Shown here piece after piece: positions 1 through 7,948 of a DNA stretch of 38,810 nt. Each line of letters opens with the position of its first letter. The stretch's first letter is position 1. The notes beneath the pieces are model-generated. The model did no database searches. It worked only from the letters and a program-made list of their open reading frames with translations, and was not told where the DNA came from. The translations under genes and the position numbers were made by a program. The DNA lies in the NCBI RefSeq assembly GCF_001434275.1, contig NZ_AZEZ01000001.1, positions 1 to 38,810 on the forward strand. The letters run 5' to 3'. The DNA is from Companilactobacillus mindensis DSM 14500 (GTDB taxonomy: Bacteria > Bacillota > Bacilli > Lactobacillales > Lactobacillaceae).

Positions 1-52
1 GTACGTACGGTGGTGTGAGAGGTCGGTAATTAAAAGTTACCTCCTACTCGAT
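1..52 (+). mobile_element. 3' end of a group II intron (end of domain V and domain VI)
   Basis: Only the last 52 bases of the element are in the window. The first bases (GTACGTACGG) look like the 3' strand of domain V. Positions 17-49 fold as a domain VI hairpin: GAG 17-19 pairs with CTC 47-49, AGG 20-22 with CCT 43-45 and GGTAA 25-29 with TTACC 37-41, with a 7-base loop. A single unpaired A at 46 lies between the two lower helices, and CTCGAT follows it. The branch adenosine is therefore 7 bases from a 3' end at 52, as known for group II introns, and the terminal AT fits the usual AY end. The intron-encoded reverse transcriptase would lie upstream, outside the window. The element is antisense to ribF and touches its stop codon. 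The subclass cannot be assigned. Confidence 0.75.
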
Positions 53-994
53 TTATTTATTATTATTTTTTAAAATCTTTAACGCATTCGTTTTATCAAG
101 TTCTAGTTGGTTGATCAAACCTTGAGCACTGTCAAATTTAACTTCACCACGCAAATAAGCATCCCACTCCAATTTTACATGTTGATCATAAATATCCTCA
201 TCAAAGTCGAAGATATTAGTTTCGATCGTTACGCCAGTGTTCTCTTTGAAAGTGACGTTGTAGCCGACTGAGGTCATCGAATCATGCCACGTGTCGTTGA
301 CTTTGATTCGAGTAGCATAAACGCCAATGGCCGGGATCAACTGCTCGCCATCGACTGACAGATTAGCTGTCGGATAGCCTAATGTTCTGCCTCGTTGCAA
401 GCCATGGACCACAATGCCTTGATTTTGATAATTGTAGCCTAAGAATTTATTAGCTGTGGCGATCTCATCGTGCAAGATGTATTCTTTGATCGCACTGGAA
501 CCAATTTTTTTACCGTCGATAAGTTGTTCAGGAACCGTCACAGTCTCAAACTTACCTTTTGCATATTGGGGCAGAGTTTGCATGTTCGCAATATCCTTTT
601 TGCCATAAGTATAATCAAATCCAGCCACGACATATTTAGCTTTCAAAGCGATCATATACTGGTCAACGAATTCTTGGGGCTTCAAACTAGCAAAATCAGT
701 ACTGAATTCAACAAAATACAATTCATCCACACCGAGTTTTTCGACCAATTCAGCTTTGCGTTGCATAGTTGATAAATATTTATAATTTTTTTCATGTTGA
801 TAGACAGTTCGAGGCGAACGGTCAAAGGTCAATAAAACTGACTTCAAATTGTGTTCATGTGCCAATTTAACGCCAGTTTTGATCACCTTTTGATGACCCA
901 GATGTACTCCATCGAAAAAGCCCATGATCAAGACGATTTCTTCATCCGGTCGTTGCGCTGAACCTAACGGATGTTTCACATTTATAATCTGCAT
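53..994 (-). CDS. ribF: Bifunctional riboflavin kinase / FAD synthetase RibF
   Basis: Makes FMN from riboflavin and ATP, then FAD from FMN and ATP, in the cytoplasm. The 313-residue length is normal for the fused bacterial enzyme. The N-terminal FAD synthetase domain shows the nucleotidyl-transferase signature GFFDGVHLGHQ at residues 25-35. The C-terminal flavokinase domain begins near residue 190 and has RGRTLGYPTANL, containing the PTAN motif. It is the last gene of the truB-ribF pair, 12 bases after truB. The C-terminus is lysine- and asparagine-rich, and its TAA stop (53-55) directly touches the end of a group II intron on the other strand. No ribF terminator is visible before the intron. 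Confidence 0.95.
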   Translation of the reverse strand: MQIINVKHPLGSAQRPDEEIVLIMGFFDGVHLGHQKVIKTGVKLAHEHNLKSVLLTFDRSPRTVYQHEKNYKYLSTMQRKAELVEKLGVDELYFVEFSTDFASLKPQEFVDQYMIALKAKYVVAGFDYTYGKKDIANMQTLPQYAKGKFETVTVPEQLIDGKKIGSSAIKEYILHDEIATANKFLGYNYQNQGIVVHGLQRGRTLGYPTANLSVDGEQLIPAIGVYATRIKVNDTWHDSMTSVGYNVTFKENTGVTIETNIFDFDEDIYDQHVKLEWDAYLRGEVKFDSAQGLINQLELDKTNALKILKNNNK

Positions 995-1006
995 TTTTAA
1001 TCTCTT

Positions 1007-1918
1007 TTACTTATTATTCAATAGCATCAAATCAGGTATCCACATATCTCTTACTTTATCATACTTGTAAAGTGCTTTAGTCACACCGTTACGCATTGCC
1101 CGTAATTGTTTAGTCTTATCCGCTCCATCAACTGCCTCTAAGAAACCACCGTGCAAAACTCTTACTTCCCACTCGTCATCAGTCAATTCATGGAAAGGCA
1201 CATCTTTCAAGACATCATCGATCGTTTTGATAAAACTGTGGTCGTTGTTTTCCATCATCGTTTCGATTTGCCCCAAAGTAAACGTTTCGCCAATTTTAAA
1301 GCCAGCACTTTCTACTCGAGTCAACTGTGACATAAAGGCTGGATAACCCAGTAGGTGGCCAAATTCAACCGCTAGAGTTCTGACATAAGTTCCTTTAGAA
1401 CATTGCACGTGGAATTTTAATTTTTGATAGCCCGTTGTCTCATCAAAAACTGGTTCACCCATAATGTGAAAATCATAAATATGGATATGTCTTTCGGGAC
1501 GCTCTACTTCGAGTCCGGCTCGGGCATATTCGTATAGTTTTTTACCATTGACCTTTACTGCAGAAAACATCGGTGGAATCTGCGTCAAGTCTCCGGTCAT
1601 CTTTTGGAAAGTTTCATTGAGTTCTTCAGTCGTGAACGCTTTGGTGAGCTTCTTCTCTTCAACTGTATCGCCTTCACGGTCTTCTGTCGTCGTTGAGCGG
1701 CCCAATGTGATCTCGCCTTCATATTGTTTAGAAGAGCCTGTGAGCGTGTTGACTAGCTTAGTGGCCTGTCCCACACAGATAGGTAAAACACCGTCTACCA
1801 AAGGATCTAATGTCCCTGTGTGGCCAATTTTTCTAGTATGTAAAACTTTTCGTAATTTATAAACATAGTCCGAACTTGTTTGACCAATTTCTTTATTTAA
1901 TGGAATTACTCCGTCCAT
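1007..1918 (-). CDS. truB: tRNA pseudouridine(55) synthase TruB
   Basis: Isomerises U55 to pseudouridine in the T-loop of tRNAs. The 303-residue protein carries the TruB catalytic motif HTGTLDPLVDG, with the catalytic Asp at residue 38, and the family sequence KGTYVRTLAVEFG in its middle. The N-terminal DGVIPLNKEIGQTS is the usual start of the family, and GATGAGG lies 7 bases before the ATG. It follows rbfA but is separated from it by a strong terminator and a candidate promoter, so truB-ribF is probably its own transcription unit. Confidence 0.95.
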   Translation of the reverse strand: MDGVIPLNKEIGQTSSDYVYKLRKVLHTRKIGHTGTLDPLVDGVLPICVGQATKLVNTLTGSSKQYEGEITLGRSTTTEDREGDTVEEKKLTKAFTTEELNETFQKMTGDLTQIPPMFSAVKVNGKKLYEYARAGLEVERPERHIHIYDFHIMGEPVFDETTGYQKLKFHVQCSKGTYVRTLAVEFGHLLGYPAFMSQLTRVESAGFKIGETFTLGQIETMMENNDHSFIKTIDDVLKDVPFHELTDDEWEVRVLHGGFLEAVDGADKTKQLRAMRNGVTKALYKYDKVRDMWIPDLMLLNNK

Positions 1919-1940
1919 AATGAATCCTCATCTCATCGTA

Positions 1941-1969
1941 ATATCATAATAATTTTACTAGCTATTCAA
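1941..1969 (-). promoter_or_regulatory. Candidate promoter for truB-ribF
   Basis: On the minus strand TTGAAT (1964-1969) and TGATAT (1941-1946) are separated by 17 bases. The -35 element lies in the tail of the terminator that closes rbfA. The spacing is ideal but the -10 is only a moderate match, so this is a prediction from consensus only. Confidence 0.45.
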
Positions 1970-1974
1970 AGAAA

Positions 1975-2009
1975 AAGGTAGGCAAATCAAATTCCGATTT
2001 ACCTACCTT
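1975..2009 (-). terminator. Rho-independent terminator after rbfA
   Basis: A 14-bp stem (AAGGTAGGTAAATC with GATTTGCCTACCTT, one G.U pair) with a 7-base loop is followed on the minus strand by TTTCTTTG. It starts 11 bases after the rbfA stop. Confidence 0.85.
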
Positions 2010-2019
2010 CTTAATTGTT

Positions 2020-2379
2020 CTAACGATTTGCTTCGTCCTGGTGCATCTTAGCAATCAACTTATCGATCTTTTCGCCGTAGCGTACTGAATCATCTTGCTT
2101 AAATTTAAGTTCAGGAACCTTGTACAAAGTTAGCTTCTTGCCTAATTCTCTTCTAATAAGTCCGGTAGCTTTATCTAATCCGTCTTGAGTCTTTTCAACA
2201 TCACTAGCTTTCTCAGATAGAATGCTGTAATAGATGGTTGCTTCTTGCAAGTCACCTGTCATCTCAACACCAGTTACGGTAACGCCTTGAACTCTTGGGT
2301 CACGAACACGTTTCAAAAGAATATCATTGACTTCTTTTTGAACTTCTTGTTCGACACGACCAATTCTATGTTTGACCAT
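2020..2379 (-). CDS. rbfA: 30S ribosome-binding factor RbfA
   Basis: A small KH-type factor that assists maturation of the 16S rRNA 5' end in the 30S subunit. The 119-residue protein has the family N-terminus (HRIGRVEQEVQKEVNDIL) and the segment VRDPRVQGVTVTGVEMTGDL, followed by the helix with GLIRRELGKKL. The AGGAGGG ribosome binding site is 6 bases before the ATG. It lies downstream of infB as in Bacillus. However, a terminator ends the infB transcript first and ylxP is absent between them, so rbfA probably uses its own promoter. Confidence 0.95.
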   Translation of the reverse strand: MVKHRIGRVEQEVQKEVNDILLKRVRDPRVQGVTVTGVEMTGDLQEATIYYSILSEKASDVEKTQDGLDKATGLIRRELGKKLTLYKVPELKFKQDDSVRYGEKIDKLIAKMHQDEANR

Positions 2380-2456
2380 ATTTACCCTCCTACTTGGTAA
2401 TTTTCGTTAATTATTCATTAACCTAATTAAGACACTTTTTTAATCATCACTGTTAG

Positions 2457-2465
2457 ATTATATCA
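2457..2465 (-). promoter_or_regulatory. Candidate extended -10 promoter for rbfA
   Basis: The minus strand reads TGATATAAT: a perfect TATAAT (2457-2462) preceded by the TGn extension. No convincing -35 lies 17 bases upstream. It lies between the infB terminator and rbfA, where a promoter is needed. Confidence 0.45.
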
Positions 2466-2510
2466 CATATCGTTTCAAATCCCTTATTGTACAACGTAAT
2501 TTGAGATATA

Positions 2511-2548
2511 AAAAAACAGCTAGACCAATTGTGATCTAACTGTTTTTT
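2511..2548 (-). terminator. Rho-independent terminator after infB
   Basis: AAAAAACAGTTAGA pairs with TCTAGCTGTTTTTT (one G.U pair) around a 10-base loop, and the stem's A- and T-runs make it bidirectional. It starts about 50 bases after the infB stop. Confidence 0.85.
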
Positions 2549-2597
2549 GCAACGAGTTACGAAATCTAACTTGTTGTACTTTTTAATCATTAAATTA

Positions 2598-5492
2598 CTA
2601 CTTAACTGGAACTTCTTCCATAACGTAAGCTTCAACTTCATCGCCGATCTTAATATCGTTGTAGTTTTCGATTGTGATACCACATTCGAAGCCTGAACCA
2701 ACTTCTTTAACATCGTCTTTGAAACGTTTGAGTGAGGCAAGTTTACCTTCCATGACAACAACGCCATCACGGATAAGTCTTACGCCACTGTCACGTTGGA
2801 TCTTACCACTATTTACATAACAACCAGCGATAGTACCGATCTTAGAAACATTGTATGTTTCACGGACAGTCAAGTTACCAGTAACTTTTTCTTCGTAGAC
2901 TGGTTCAAGCATACCCTTCATGGCTGCTTCAACTTCATCGATAGCCTTGTAAATAACACGGTGTAGACGAATATCAACATTTTCATCCTTAGCTTGTACT
3001 TTAGCTTGAGCAGTTGGACGAACGTTAAATCCAATGATGATAGCATTACTTGCAGCAGCAAGGTTAACATCACTTTCAGTAATAGCACCAACGGCTTGGT
3101 GAATGATATTGACACGAACGCCTTCAACATCGATCTTTCTCAAACTTCCGGCAATGGCTTCAGCAGAACCTTGAACATCGGCTTTAATAATAACGTCGAC
3201 TTGTTTAAGTTCTCCTTCTTTCATTGTTTCGAACAAGTTATCAAGTGTTACAGGGTTAGTATTTTGACGTTCCTTTTGAAGAGCACGACTAGCACGTTCT
3301 TCACCAGCAGCACGAGCTGTCTTTTCATCATCGAAGACAACGAACTTGTCGGCTGATTCAGGAACATCGTTTAGGCCTGTAATCTCAACTGGTTCTGAAG
3401 GTAAAGCTTTCTTGATTTCTTTACCCTTGTAGTTTGTCATAGTTCTAACACGACCGAAGGTATTACCAACAACGATTGGATCACCGACGTGCAATGTACC
3501 TTGTTGATCCAATAGAGTGGCAACTGGTCCACGACCCTTATCCAACTTAGCTTCGATAACAGTACCGATAGCTTTTTGCTTAGGGTTAGCTTTCAATTCC
3601 AAAACATCAGCTTCAAGCAAGATCATTTCTAGCAATTCATCGATGTTTGTTCCCATTTTAGCTGAGATATTAACAAAGATAGTATCCCCACCATAATCTT
3701 CAGGAACAAGGTCATACTTCATAAGTTCTTCAGTAACGTGTTGTGGGTTGGCACCTGGCTTATCGATCTTGTTGATAGCTACGATGATAGGGTCATTTGC
3801 GGCCTTAGCATGGTTGATAGCTTCAACTGTCTGTGGCATAACACCATCATCAGCTGCGACAACTAAGATAACGATATCAGTAATATCAGCACCACGTGCA
3901 CGCATGTTTGTAAAGGCAGCGTGTCCTGGAGTATCCAAGAAGGTGATCAATCTGTCCTTTAGACGAACTTGGTAAGCACCGATATGTTGAGTAATACCAC
4001 CGGCTTCGCCTTCAGTAACGTGTGTGTGTCTCAAGTGATCAAGCAAGGTTGTCTTACCATGATCAACGTGTCCCATGATAGTAACAACTGGTGGACGTGT
4101 AACAAGGTTTTCTGATGTATTAGCTTCAGCTTCGAAGTACTTGTCGATATCGGCAACATCTTCTTGAACCTTTTCTTCAGCCTTAATACCGTAATCTTCA
4201 GCTAACAATTCAATGGTATCTTTATCCAATGACTTGTTTTGGTTGATCATAATACCAAGCATGAACAACTTCTTAACGATTTCAGCTGGTTCTCTGTGAA
4301 TCAACTTACCAATATCTTGAGCGTTCATACCCACTGTGTATGTAAGTGTTTCTGGCAATGGACGATCTTTTCTTTGTGGCATTGGTTTCTTAGGTTCGGT
4401 ACGTTGACGTTGTTGACGTTTACGTTCCTTCTTCTTCTTACGTGAACCGAATGGGTTAGCAAGATTTGTCTTGTGGCCAAAGTCACGTGTATTGTTCGTT
4501 GGCTTTGATTTTTTGTATTCTGGCTTTGGAACATTTACGTTTGCTACTGGAGTTGTCTTAGCAGCTTCCTTGTTATTGTGTGAAGCAGCTGGACGTGCAG
4601 TGTTGTTATTAGGTCTGTTATTTTGGTGATTGTTGTTACGATTATTCGTACTGTGGTTATTATTGTTGTTACGGTTGTTGTTATAACGATTTTCACCATT
4701 CGTTGTATTAGGACGGTGATTATTGTTATTTCTGTGAGCATTGTCAGTGCTTCCTGGACGAGTGCTGTTCTTGTGGTTATTGTTGTTTCTAGTTGGATGA
4801 CTAGGAATACGTGAAGCATCTTGAATATTTGTCTTAAATTGTTCTAGATACTTGTTACCAGCACTTTGTCTTGGACGTGGAGCTTGACTTTGAGTCATGC
4901 GGTCGCGTCGGTTGTTGTTGCGGTTACGATTGTCACGTGATTGCGTATTGTTGCGGTTATCGTTTGAACGATTGCGGTTATCACGTGATTGTGTGTTGTT
5001 ACGATTGTTGTTGTTACTATTGTTAGTAGCGTTGTTACGATTGTTAGTAGCGTTGTTACGGTTATTGTTGTTGGCAGTACCATTGTTAGGACGGTGATTA
5101 TTATTATTGCTGTTTGGACGATTACTGTTGGATGTGTGATTATTGTTGTTGCGATGGTCAAAGTGACCTTTACCCTTATTAGCATCTCTTCTTACAGCAG
5201 TAATCTTAATCTTAGTCTTGTGGTCACCTGAATTTTGATTACTACCTTCGTGTTTGCCTTCGGCAGACTTAGCTGGCTGTGTAGGTCTAGGTTTTGAAAC
5301 AGGTTTAGCAGCTGGTTTAGTTGCTGGTTTATTTCCACCCTTTAAATTACTTACGATTTTCTTTTCAGCACTTTCATCTACTGATGACATATGGTTTTTA
5401 ACATCAATACCTAATTTTGCGGCGGCATCGAGTACTACTTGATTCTCAACACTATTTTCTTTTGCAATAGTATAAATTCTCTTTTTGACCAT
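2598..5492 (-). CDS. infB: Translation initiation factor IF-2
   Basis: A GTPase that places initiator tRNA on the 30S subunit and promotes 50S joining. At 964 residues it is long for a Gram-positive IF-2. Visible parts are an N-terminal IF2N helix domain ([10 protein letters not shown]), a huge Asn/Arg/Thr-rich linker at about residues 110-330, a basic patch ([13 protein letters not shown]), a second IF2N domain, the G domain and the C-terminal domains. The G domain has GHVDHGKT near residue 472, DTPGHAAF near 522 and NKID near 574. The start ATG is preceded by GGAGAGTG. The gene is 13 bases after ylxQ, in the rimP-nusA-ylxR-ylxQ-infB unit. The linker is the unusual part: it holds in-frame sequence repeats and is likely disordered. 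Confidence 0.97.
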   Translation of the reverse strand: MVKKRIYTIAKENSVENQVVLDAAAKLGIDVKNHMSSVDESAEKKIVSNLKGGNKPATKPAAKPVSKPRPTQPAKSAEGKHEGSNQNSGDHKTKIKITAVRRDANKGKGHFDHRNNNNHTSNSNRPNSNNNNHRPNNGTANNNNRNNATNNRNNATNNSNNNNRNNTQSRDNRNRSNDNRNNTQSRDNRNRNNNRRDRMTQSQAPRPRQSAGNKYLEQFKTNIQDASRIPSHPTRNNNNHKNSTRPGSTDNAHRNNNNHRPNTTNGENRYNNNRNNNNNHSTNNRNNNHQNNRPNNNTARPAASHNNKEAAKTTPVANVNVPKPEYKKSKPTNNTRDFGHKTNLANPFGSRKKKKERKRQQRQRTEPKKPMPQRKDRPLPETLTYTVGMNAQDIGKLIHREPAEIVKKLFMLGIMINQNKSLDKDTIELLAEDYGIKAEEKVQEDVADIDKYFEAEANTSENLVTRPPVVTIMGHVDHGKTTLLDHLRHTHVTEGEAGGITQHIGAYQVRLKDRLITFLDTPGHAAFTNMRARGADITDIVILVVAADDGVMPQTVEAINHAKAANDPIIVAINKIDKPGANPQHVTEELMKYDLVPEDYGGDTIFVNISAKMGTNIDELLEMILLEADVLELKANPKQKAIGTVIEAKLDKGRGPVATLLDQQGTLHVGDPIVVGNTFGRVRTMTNYKGKEIKKALPSEPVEITGLNDVPESADKFVVFDDEKTARAAGEERASRALQKERQNTNPVTLDNLFETMKEGELKQVDVIIKADVQGSAEAIAGSLRKIDVEGVRVNIIHQAVGAITESDVNLAAASNAIIIGFNVRPTAQAKVQAKDENVDIRLHRVIYKAIDEVEAAMKGMLEPVYEEKVTGNLTVRETYNVSKIGTIAGCYVNSGKIQRDSGVRLIRDGVVVMEGKLASLKRFKDDVKEVGSGFECGITIENYNDIKIGDEVEAYVMEEVPVK
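4926..5062 (-). repeat. In-frame coding repeats in the IF-2 Asn-rich linker
   Basis: Two copies of a segment encoding [10 protein letters not shown] lie at about 4927-5004, and two tandem copies of a segment encoding NNATN-type units lie at about 5020-5060. The surrounding stretch, about 4600-5155, is dominated by AAY (Asn) codons. Such a tract can expand or contract by slippage or recombination without breaking the frame. Confidence 0.7.
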
Positions 5493-5505
5493 CCTATCAC
5501 TCTCC

Positions 5506-5802
5506 TTAATTGTCCATAATTTCTTTTAACCTTTTAGCAAATCCGAGATCTATTATTCCCATAACTTTTCTGTCTCTTCCAATAGCCGTTTTTAATACTT
5601 CACTATCGAGCGTATCTACCACAGGTACATTATAATAACTTGCCTTATTGTGCAAATCTTTTTTCGTTCGGTCACTACAATCGCTTGCCATGACAACTAA
5701 TTTAACTTCACCTTTGCGGATGCCGTTGATAGTTATTTCAGTTCCACTAATTACTTTACGAGCTCTAACTGCCAGCCCCAATAAGTTTAAGAAAGCATTC
5801 AT
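5506..5802 (-). CDS. L7Ae-family RNA-binding protein YlxQ
   Basis: A 98-residue protein of the L7Ae/L30e ribosomal-protein family, known in Firmicutes as YlxQ. These proteins bind kink-turn RNA, and the role of YlxQ in the cell is not settled. Family features are [17 protein letters not shown] at the N-terminus and [18 protein letters not shown] in the middle. Its ATG overlaps the ylxR stop by one base (TAATG), which indicates translational coupling. It sits between ylxR and infB exactly as in Bacillus. Confidence 0.9.
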   Translation of the reverse strand: MNAFLNLLGLAVRARKVISGTEITINGIRKGEVKLVVMASDCSDRTKKDLHNKASYYNVPVVDTLDSEVLKTAIGRDRKVMGIIDLGFAKRLKEIMDN

Positions 5803-6116
5803 TAGTGTTTCTTACCTAGATCTCCGAAAAGATCCATTCTTGCTTTTTGATGATCGACAAAGTCGAACAACTCATCATAGAATTCACTTGGTACAGCATG
5901 TGAAAATACTTTTTCCAATGACTTCTTAGATTTTGCAGTTTTAATGGCTTCAGGATCCAGACCAACGTAAGCACCACGGCCAGGTTTCTTTCCGGTTGGA
6001 TCGATCGAAATATTGCCTTCTTTATCTTTGACAATTCTTACCATTTCTCTTTTTGGATACATCTTATTTGTCAAAATATCTTTACGCATTGGTATCTTAC
6101 GAGTTGCCAAATCCAT
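5802..6116 (-). CDS. YlxR family nucleic-acid-binding protein (DUF448)
   Basis: A small basic protein of the YlxR family, known for the fold around the GRGAY motif. Here the sequence is DPTGKKPGRGAYVGLD, preceded by RKIPMRKD and MYPKREMVRIV, all typical. The protein has 104 residues from the ATG at 6116. That ATG is only 2 bases after the AAAGGGG ribosome binding site, so the TTG at 6110, 8 bases after it and giving a start MATRKIPMRK, is an equally good or better start. The gene lies in the nusA-infB unit and is coupled to ylxQ. The Cys common in MRKC of homologues is Asp here. Confidence 0.88.
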   Translation of the reverse strand: MDLATRKIPMRKDILTNKMYPKREMVRIVKDKEGNISIDPTGKKPGRGAYVGLDPEAIKTAKSKKSLEKVFSHAVPSEFYDELFDFVDHQKARMDLFGDLGKKH

Positions 6117-6125
6117 CACCCCTTT

Positions 6126-7346
6126 TTAGTTTTCTGTATCAGTTGAATCGGTTGAATCATCTGAGTCAGTATCTGTATCATCAGTTGAATCGTCTGCAGC
6201 TGGGTTCTTAGCGTCATCAGCATTAGCAGCGTTTTCTCTTGTTTTATCAATATCAATCTTGCCACTTTCGATATCATCAATGTCAACATCTTGATCGTTG
6301 TCATCAACGAATTCTACTTGTGATTCTGGTTTGATATCAATCTTGTAGCCAGTCAATTTAGCAGCTAAGCGGGCATTTTGACCCTTCTTACCAATAGCAA
6401 GTGACAAGTGATAGTCAGGAACAATAACGATACATTGTTTCTTATCACGTTCGTCAAATTGAACTGCAATAACTTCGGCTGGGTTCAAAGCATTGGCAAT
6501 GAAGTCAACTGGGTCATCAACGTAAGGTACGACGTCAATATTTTCACCGTGTAATTCGTCAACGACTGCTTGTACACGAGCACCCTTTGGTCCCACACAA
6601 GTACCGACAGGATCAACATCAGGGTTGTCTGACTTAACAGCAATCTTCGTCCGGTCACCAGCTTCACGGGCAATTGAGACGATTTCAACTGTTCCATCAT
6701 AAATTTCAGGAACTTCTTGTTCAAATAGACGCTTTACCAAACCTGGATCAGTTCTTGAAACGAAGACTTGTGGACCTTTAGTAGCGTTCTCGACCTTTGT
6801 CACATAAACTCTGATTCTATCACGAGAGTTGTATGTTTCTCCAGGCATTTGGTCAGACTTAGGCATAACTGTTTCGATCTTGCCAAAAGTGATGTAAACA
6901 TAACGATTGTCGCTACGTTCAACGGTTCCTTGAATGATTTCGTGTTCATACTGACTGTATTCATTATAAATGATATCACGTTCAGCTTCACGGACACGTT
7001 GCATGATAACTTGCTTAGCAGTTTGTGCGGCAATACGACCGAAATCTTTAGGCGTTACTTCATCTTTGATGTGATCGCCGACTTCATAACCTTTACTCTT
7101 TTGTTGAGCATCTTCAAGACTTACTTCTAGACGGTCATCGACAACTTCATCAACGACTTCTTTGACTGCATAAACATGTATATTACCCTTTTTAGCATCA
7201 AATTCAACATCAACGTTTTGGGCTTGATTGTAATTTCTCTTATAAGCAGCAACTAAAGCGGCCTCTAATGATTCAATGACGTATTCTTTTTTAATACCCT
7301 TTTCGCTTTCAAGCGCATCAAGGGCCTCAACCATTTCTTTACTCAT
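6126..7346 (-). CDS. nusA: Transcription termination/antitermination factor NusA
   Basis: Binds RNA polymerase and nascent RNA and modulates pausing, termination and antitermination. From the ATG at 7346 (TAAGGAG 6 bases upstream) the protein has 406 residues. The order is an N-terminal polymerase-binding domain (EALDALESEKGIKKE), an S1 domain (IIQGTVERSDNRYVYI) and two KH domains (VDPVGTCVGPKGARVQ and LAIGKKGQNARLA). It ends in a 50-residue, very acidic Asp/Ser/Thr tail that Bacillus NusA does not have; similar tails may be common in lactobacilli. It follows rimP by 10 bases. Confidence 0.96.
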   Translation of the reverse strand: MSKEMVEALDALESEKGIKKEYVIESLEAALVAAYKRNYNQAQNVDVEFDAKKGNIHVYAVKEVVDEVVDDRLEVSLEDAQQKSKGYEVGDHIKDEVTPKDFGRIAAQTAKQVIMQRVREAERDIIYNEYSQYEHEIIQGTVERSDNRYVYITFGKIETVMPKSDQMPGETYNSRDRIRVYVTKVENATKGPQVFVSRTDPGLVKRLFEQEVPEIYDGTVEIVSIAREAGDRTKIAVKSDNPDVDPVGTCVGPKGARVQAVVDELHGENIDVVPYVDDPVDFIANALNPAEVIAVQFDERDKKQCIVIVPDYHLSLAIGKKGQNARLAAKLTGYKIDIKPESQVEFVDDNDQDVDIDDIESGKIDIDKTRENAANADDAKNPAADDSTDDTDTDSDDSTDSTDTEN

Positions 7347-7356
7347 GATTTTCTCC

Positions 7357-7830
7357 TTAGAATTCGATTGCAAGTCGAATCTTAGCAATGTTGTCACGGC
7401 TAATTTCTACTTGTTTCTTTAAATTCTTAACTTTAACGATCAAAGTTATCTTGGTATCTGTTACTTCAGTCAGAGTTCCTTCAAAAGCTTTTTGACCATC
7501 TTGTTTTTGATAGAGTGAAACATGAACATAATCGTCAACATTATCTAATAAACTTTCATCGTTCTTCAATGGACGTTCTGCGCCGGGAGAAGAAACTTCT
7601 AGATAGTAAGCAGGATCGATTGGATTCAACTCATCTAATTTCTCTCCGTATTCCTCACTGATCATAGCACAGTCATCAATTGTGATGCCGCCCTTCTTGT
7701 CAGCGTAAACTCTCAAATACCAATCTCCACGTTCGTGAATGAACTCCAAATCAACGAGATAAAAATCGTGTTGATCCAAGATTGGCTGTAAAATGGCTTT
7801 TAATTCTTCAACTTTTGTATCCAAGGACAT
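7357..7830 (-). CDS. rimP: Ribosome maturation factor RimP
   Basis: Needed for 30S subunit assembly. The protein is 157 residues from the ATG at 7830 and shows the family segments FYLVDLEFIHERGDWYLRVY and YYLEVSSPGAERPL. The start is uncertain: the ATG lies one base after GGAGG, which is too close, while the TTG at 7824 (MDTKVEELK) lies 7 bases after it and is likely the true start. It is the first gene of the rimP-nusA-ylxR-ylxQ-infB unit. A hairpin followed by a T-run lies about 27 bases upstream, between the gene and a candidate promoter. Confidence 0.93.
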   Translation of the reverse strand: MSLDTKVEELKAILQPILDQHDFYLVDLEFIHERGDWYLRVYADKKGGITIDDCAMISEEYGEKLDELNPIDPAYYLEVSSPGAERPLKNDESLLDNVDDYVHVSLYQKQDGQKAFEGTLTEVTDTKITLIVKVKNLKKQVEISRDNIAKIRLAIEF

Positions 7831-7849
7831 TCCTCCAAAGTAATCGGCA

Positions 7850-7878
7850 ATAAAAAGAGTGAGCATCTCTGCTCACTC
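7850..7878 (-). terminator. Rho-independent terminator between polC and rimP, possible rimP attenuator
   Basis: GAGTGAGCA pairs perfectly with TGCTCACTC around a 4-base loop (7857-7878), followed on the minus strand by TTTTTATT. It can end the polC transcript. A promoter-like sequence lies upstream of it and none is obvious between it and rimP, so it may also act as an attenuator of rimP-nusA-infB. Confidence 0.85.
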
Positions 7879-7903
7879 ATTAATCAATAATTAACTAATA
7901 GTT

Positions 7904-7932
7904 AATTTAACATATATTTACCCTTAAATCAA
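7904..7932 (-). promoter_or_regulatory. Candidate promoter for rimP-nusA-infB, with an adjacent palindrome
   Basis: On the minus strand TTGATT (7927-7932) and TAAATT (7904-7909) are 17 bases apart. A 15-base perfect palindrome (TTAACTA, A, TAGTTAA at 7891-7905) overlaps the start-site region. The match to consensus is moderate. Confidence 0.4.
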
Positions 7933-7948
7933 CTTATAACAACCATAC

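Noticed and set aside
2453-2770. A 105-codon minus-strand ORF overlapping the infB end and terminator
   Set aside because: It is out of frame with infB, runs through the terminator hairpin and has no recognisable domain.
4544-5231. Several ORFs in other frames opposite or within the IF-2 linker
   Set aside because: They are low-complexity shadows (Ile/Thr/Val-rich) of the AAY-rich coding tract.
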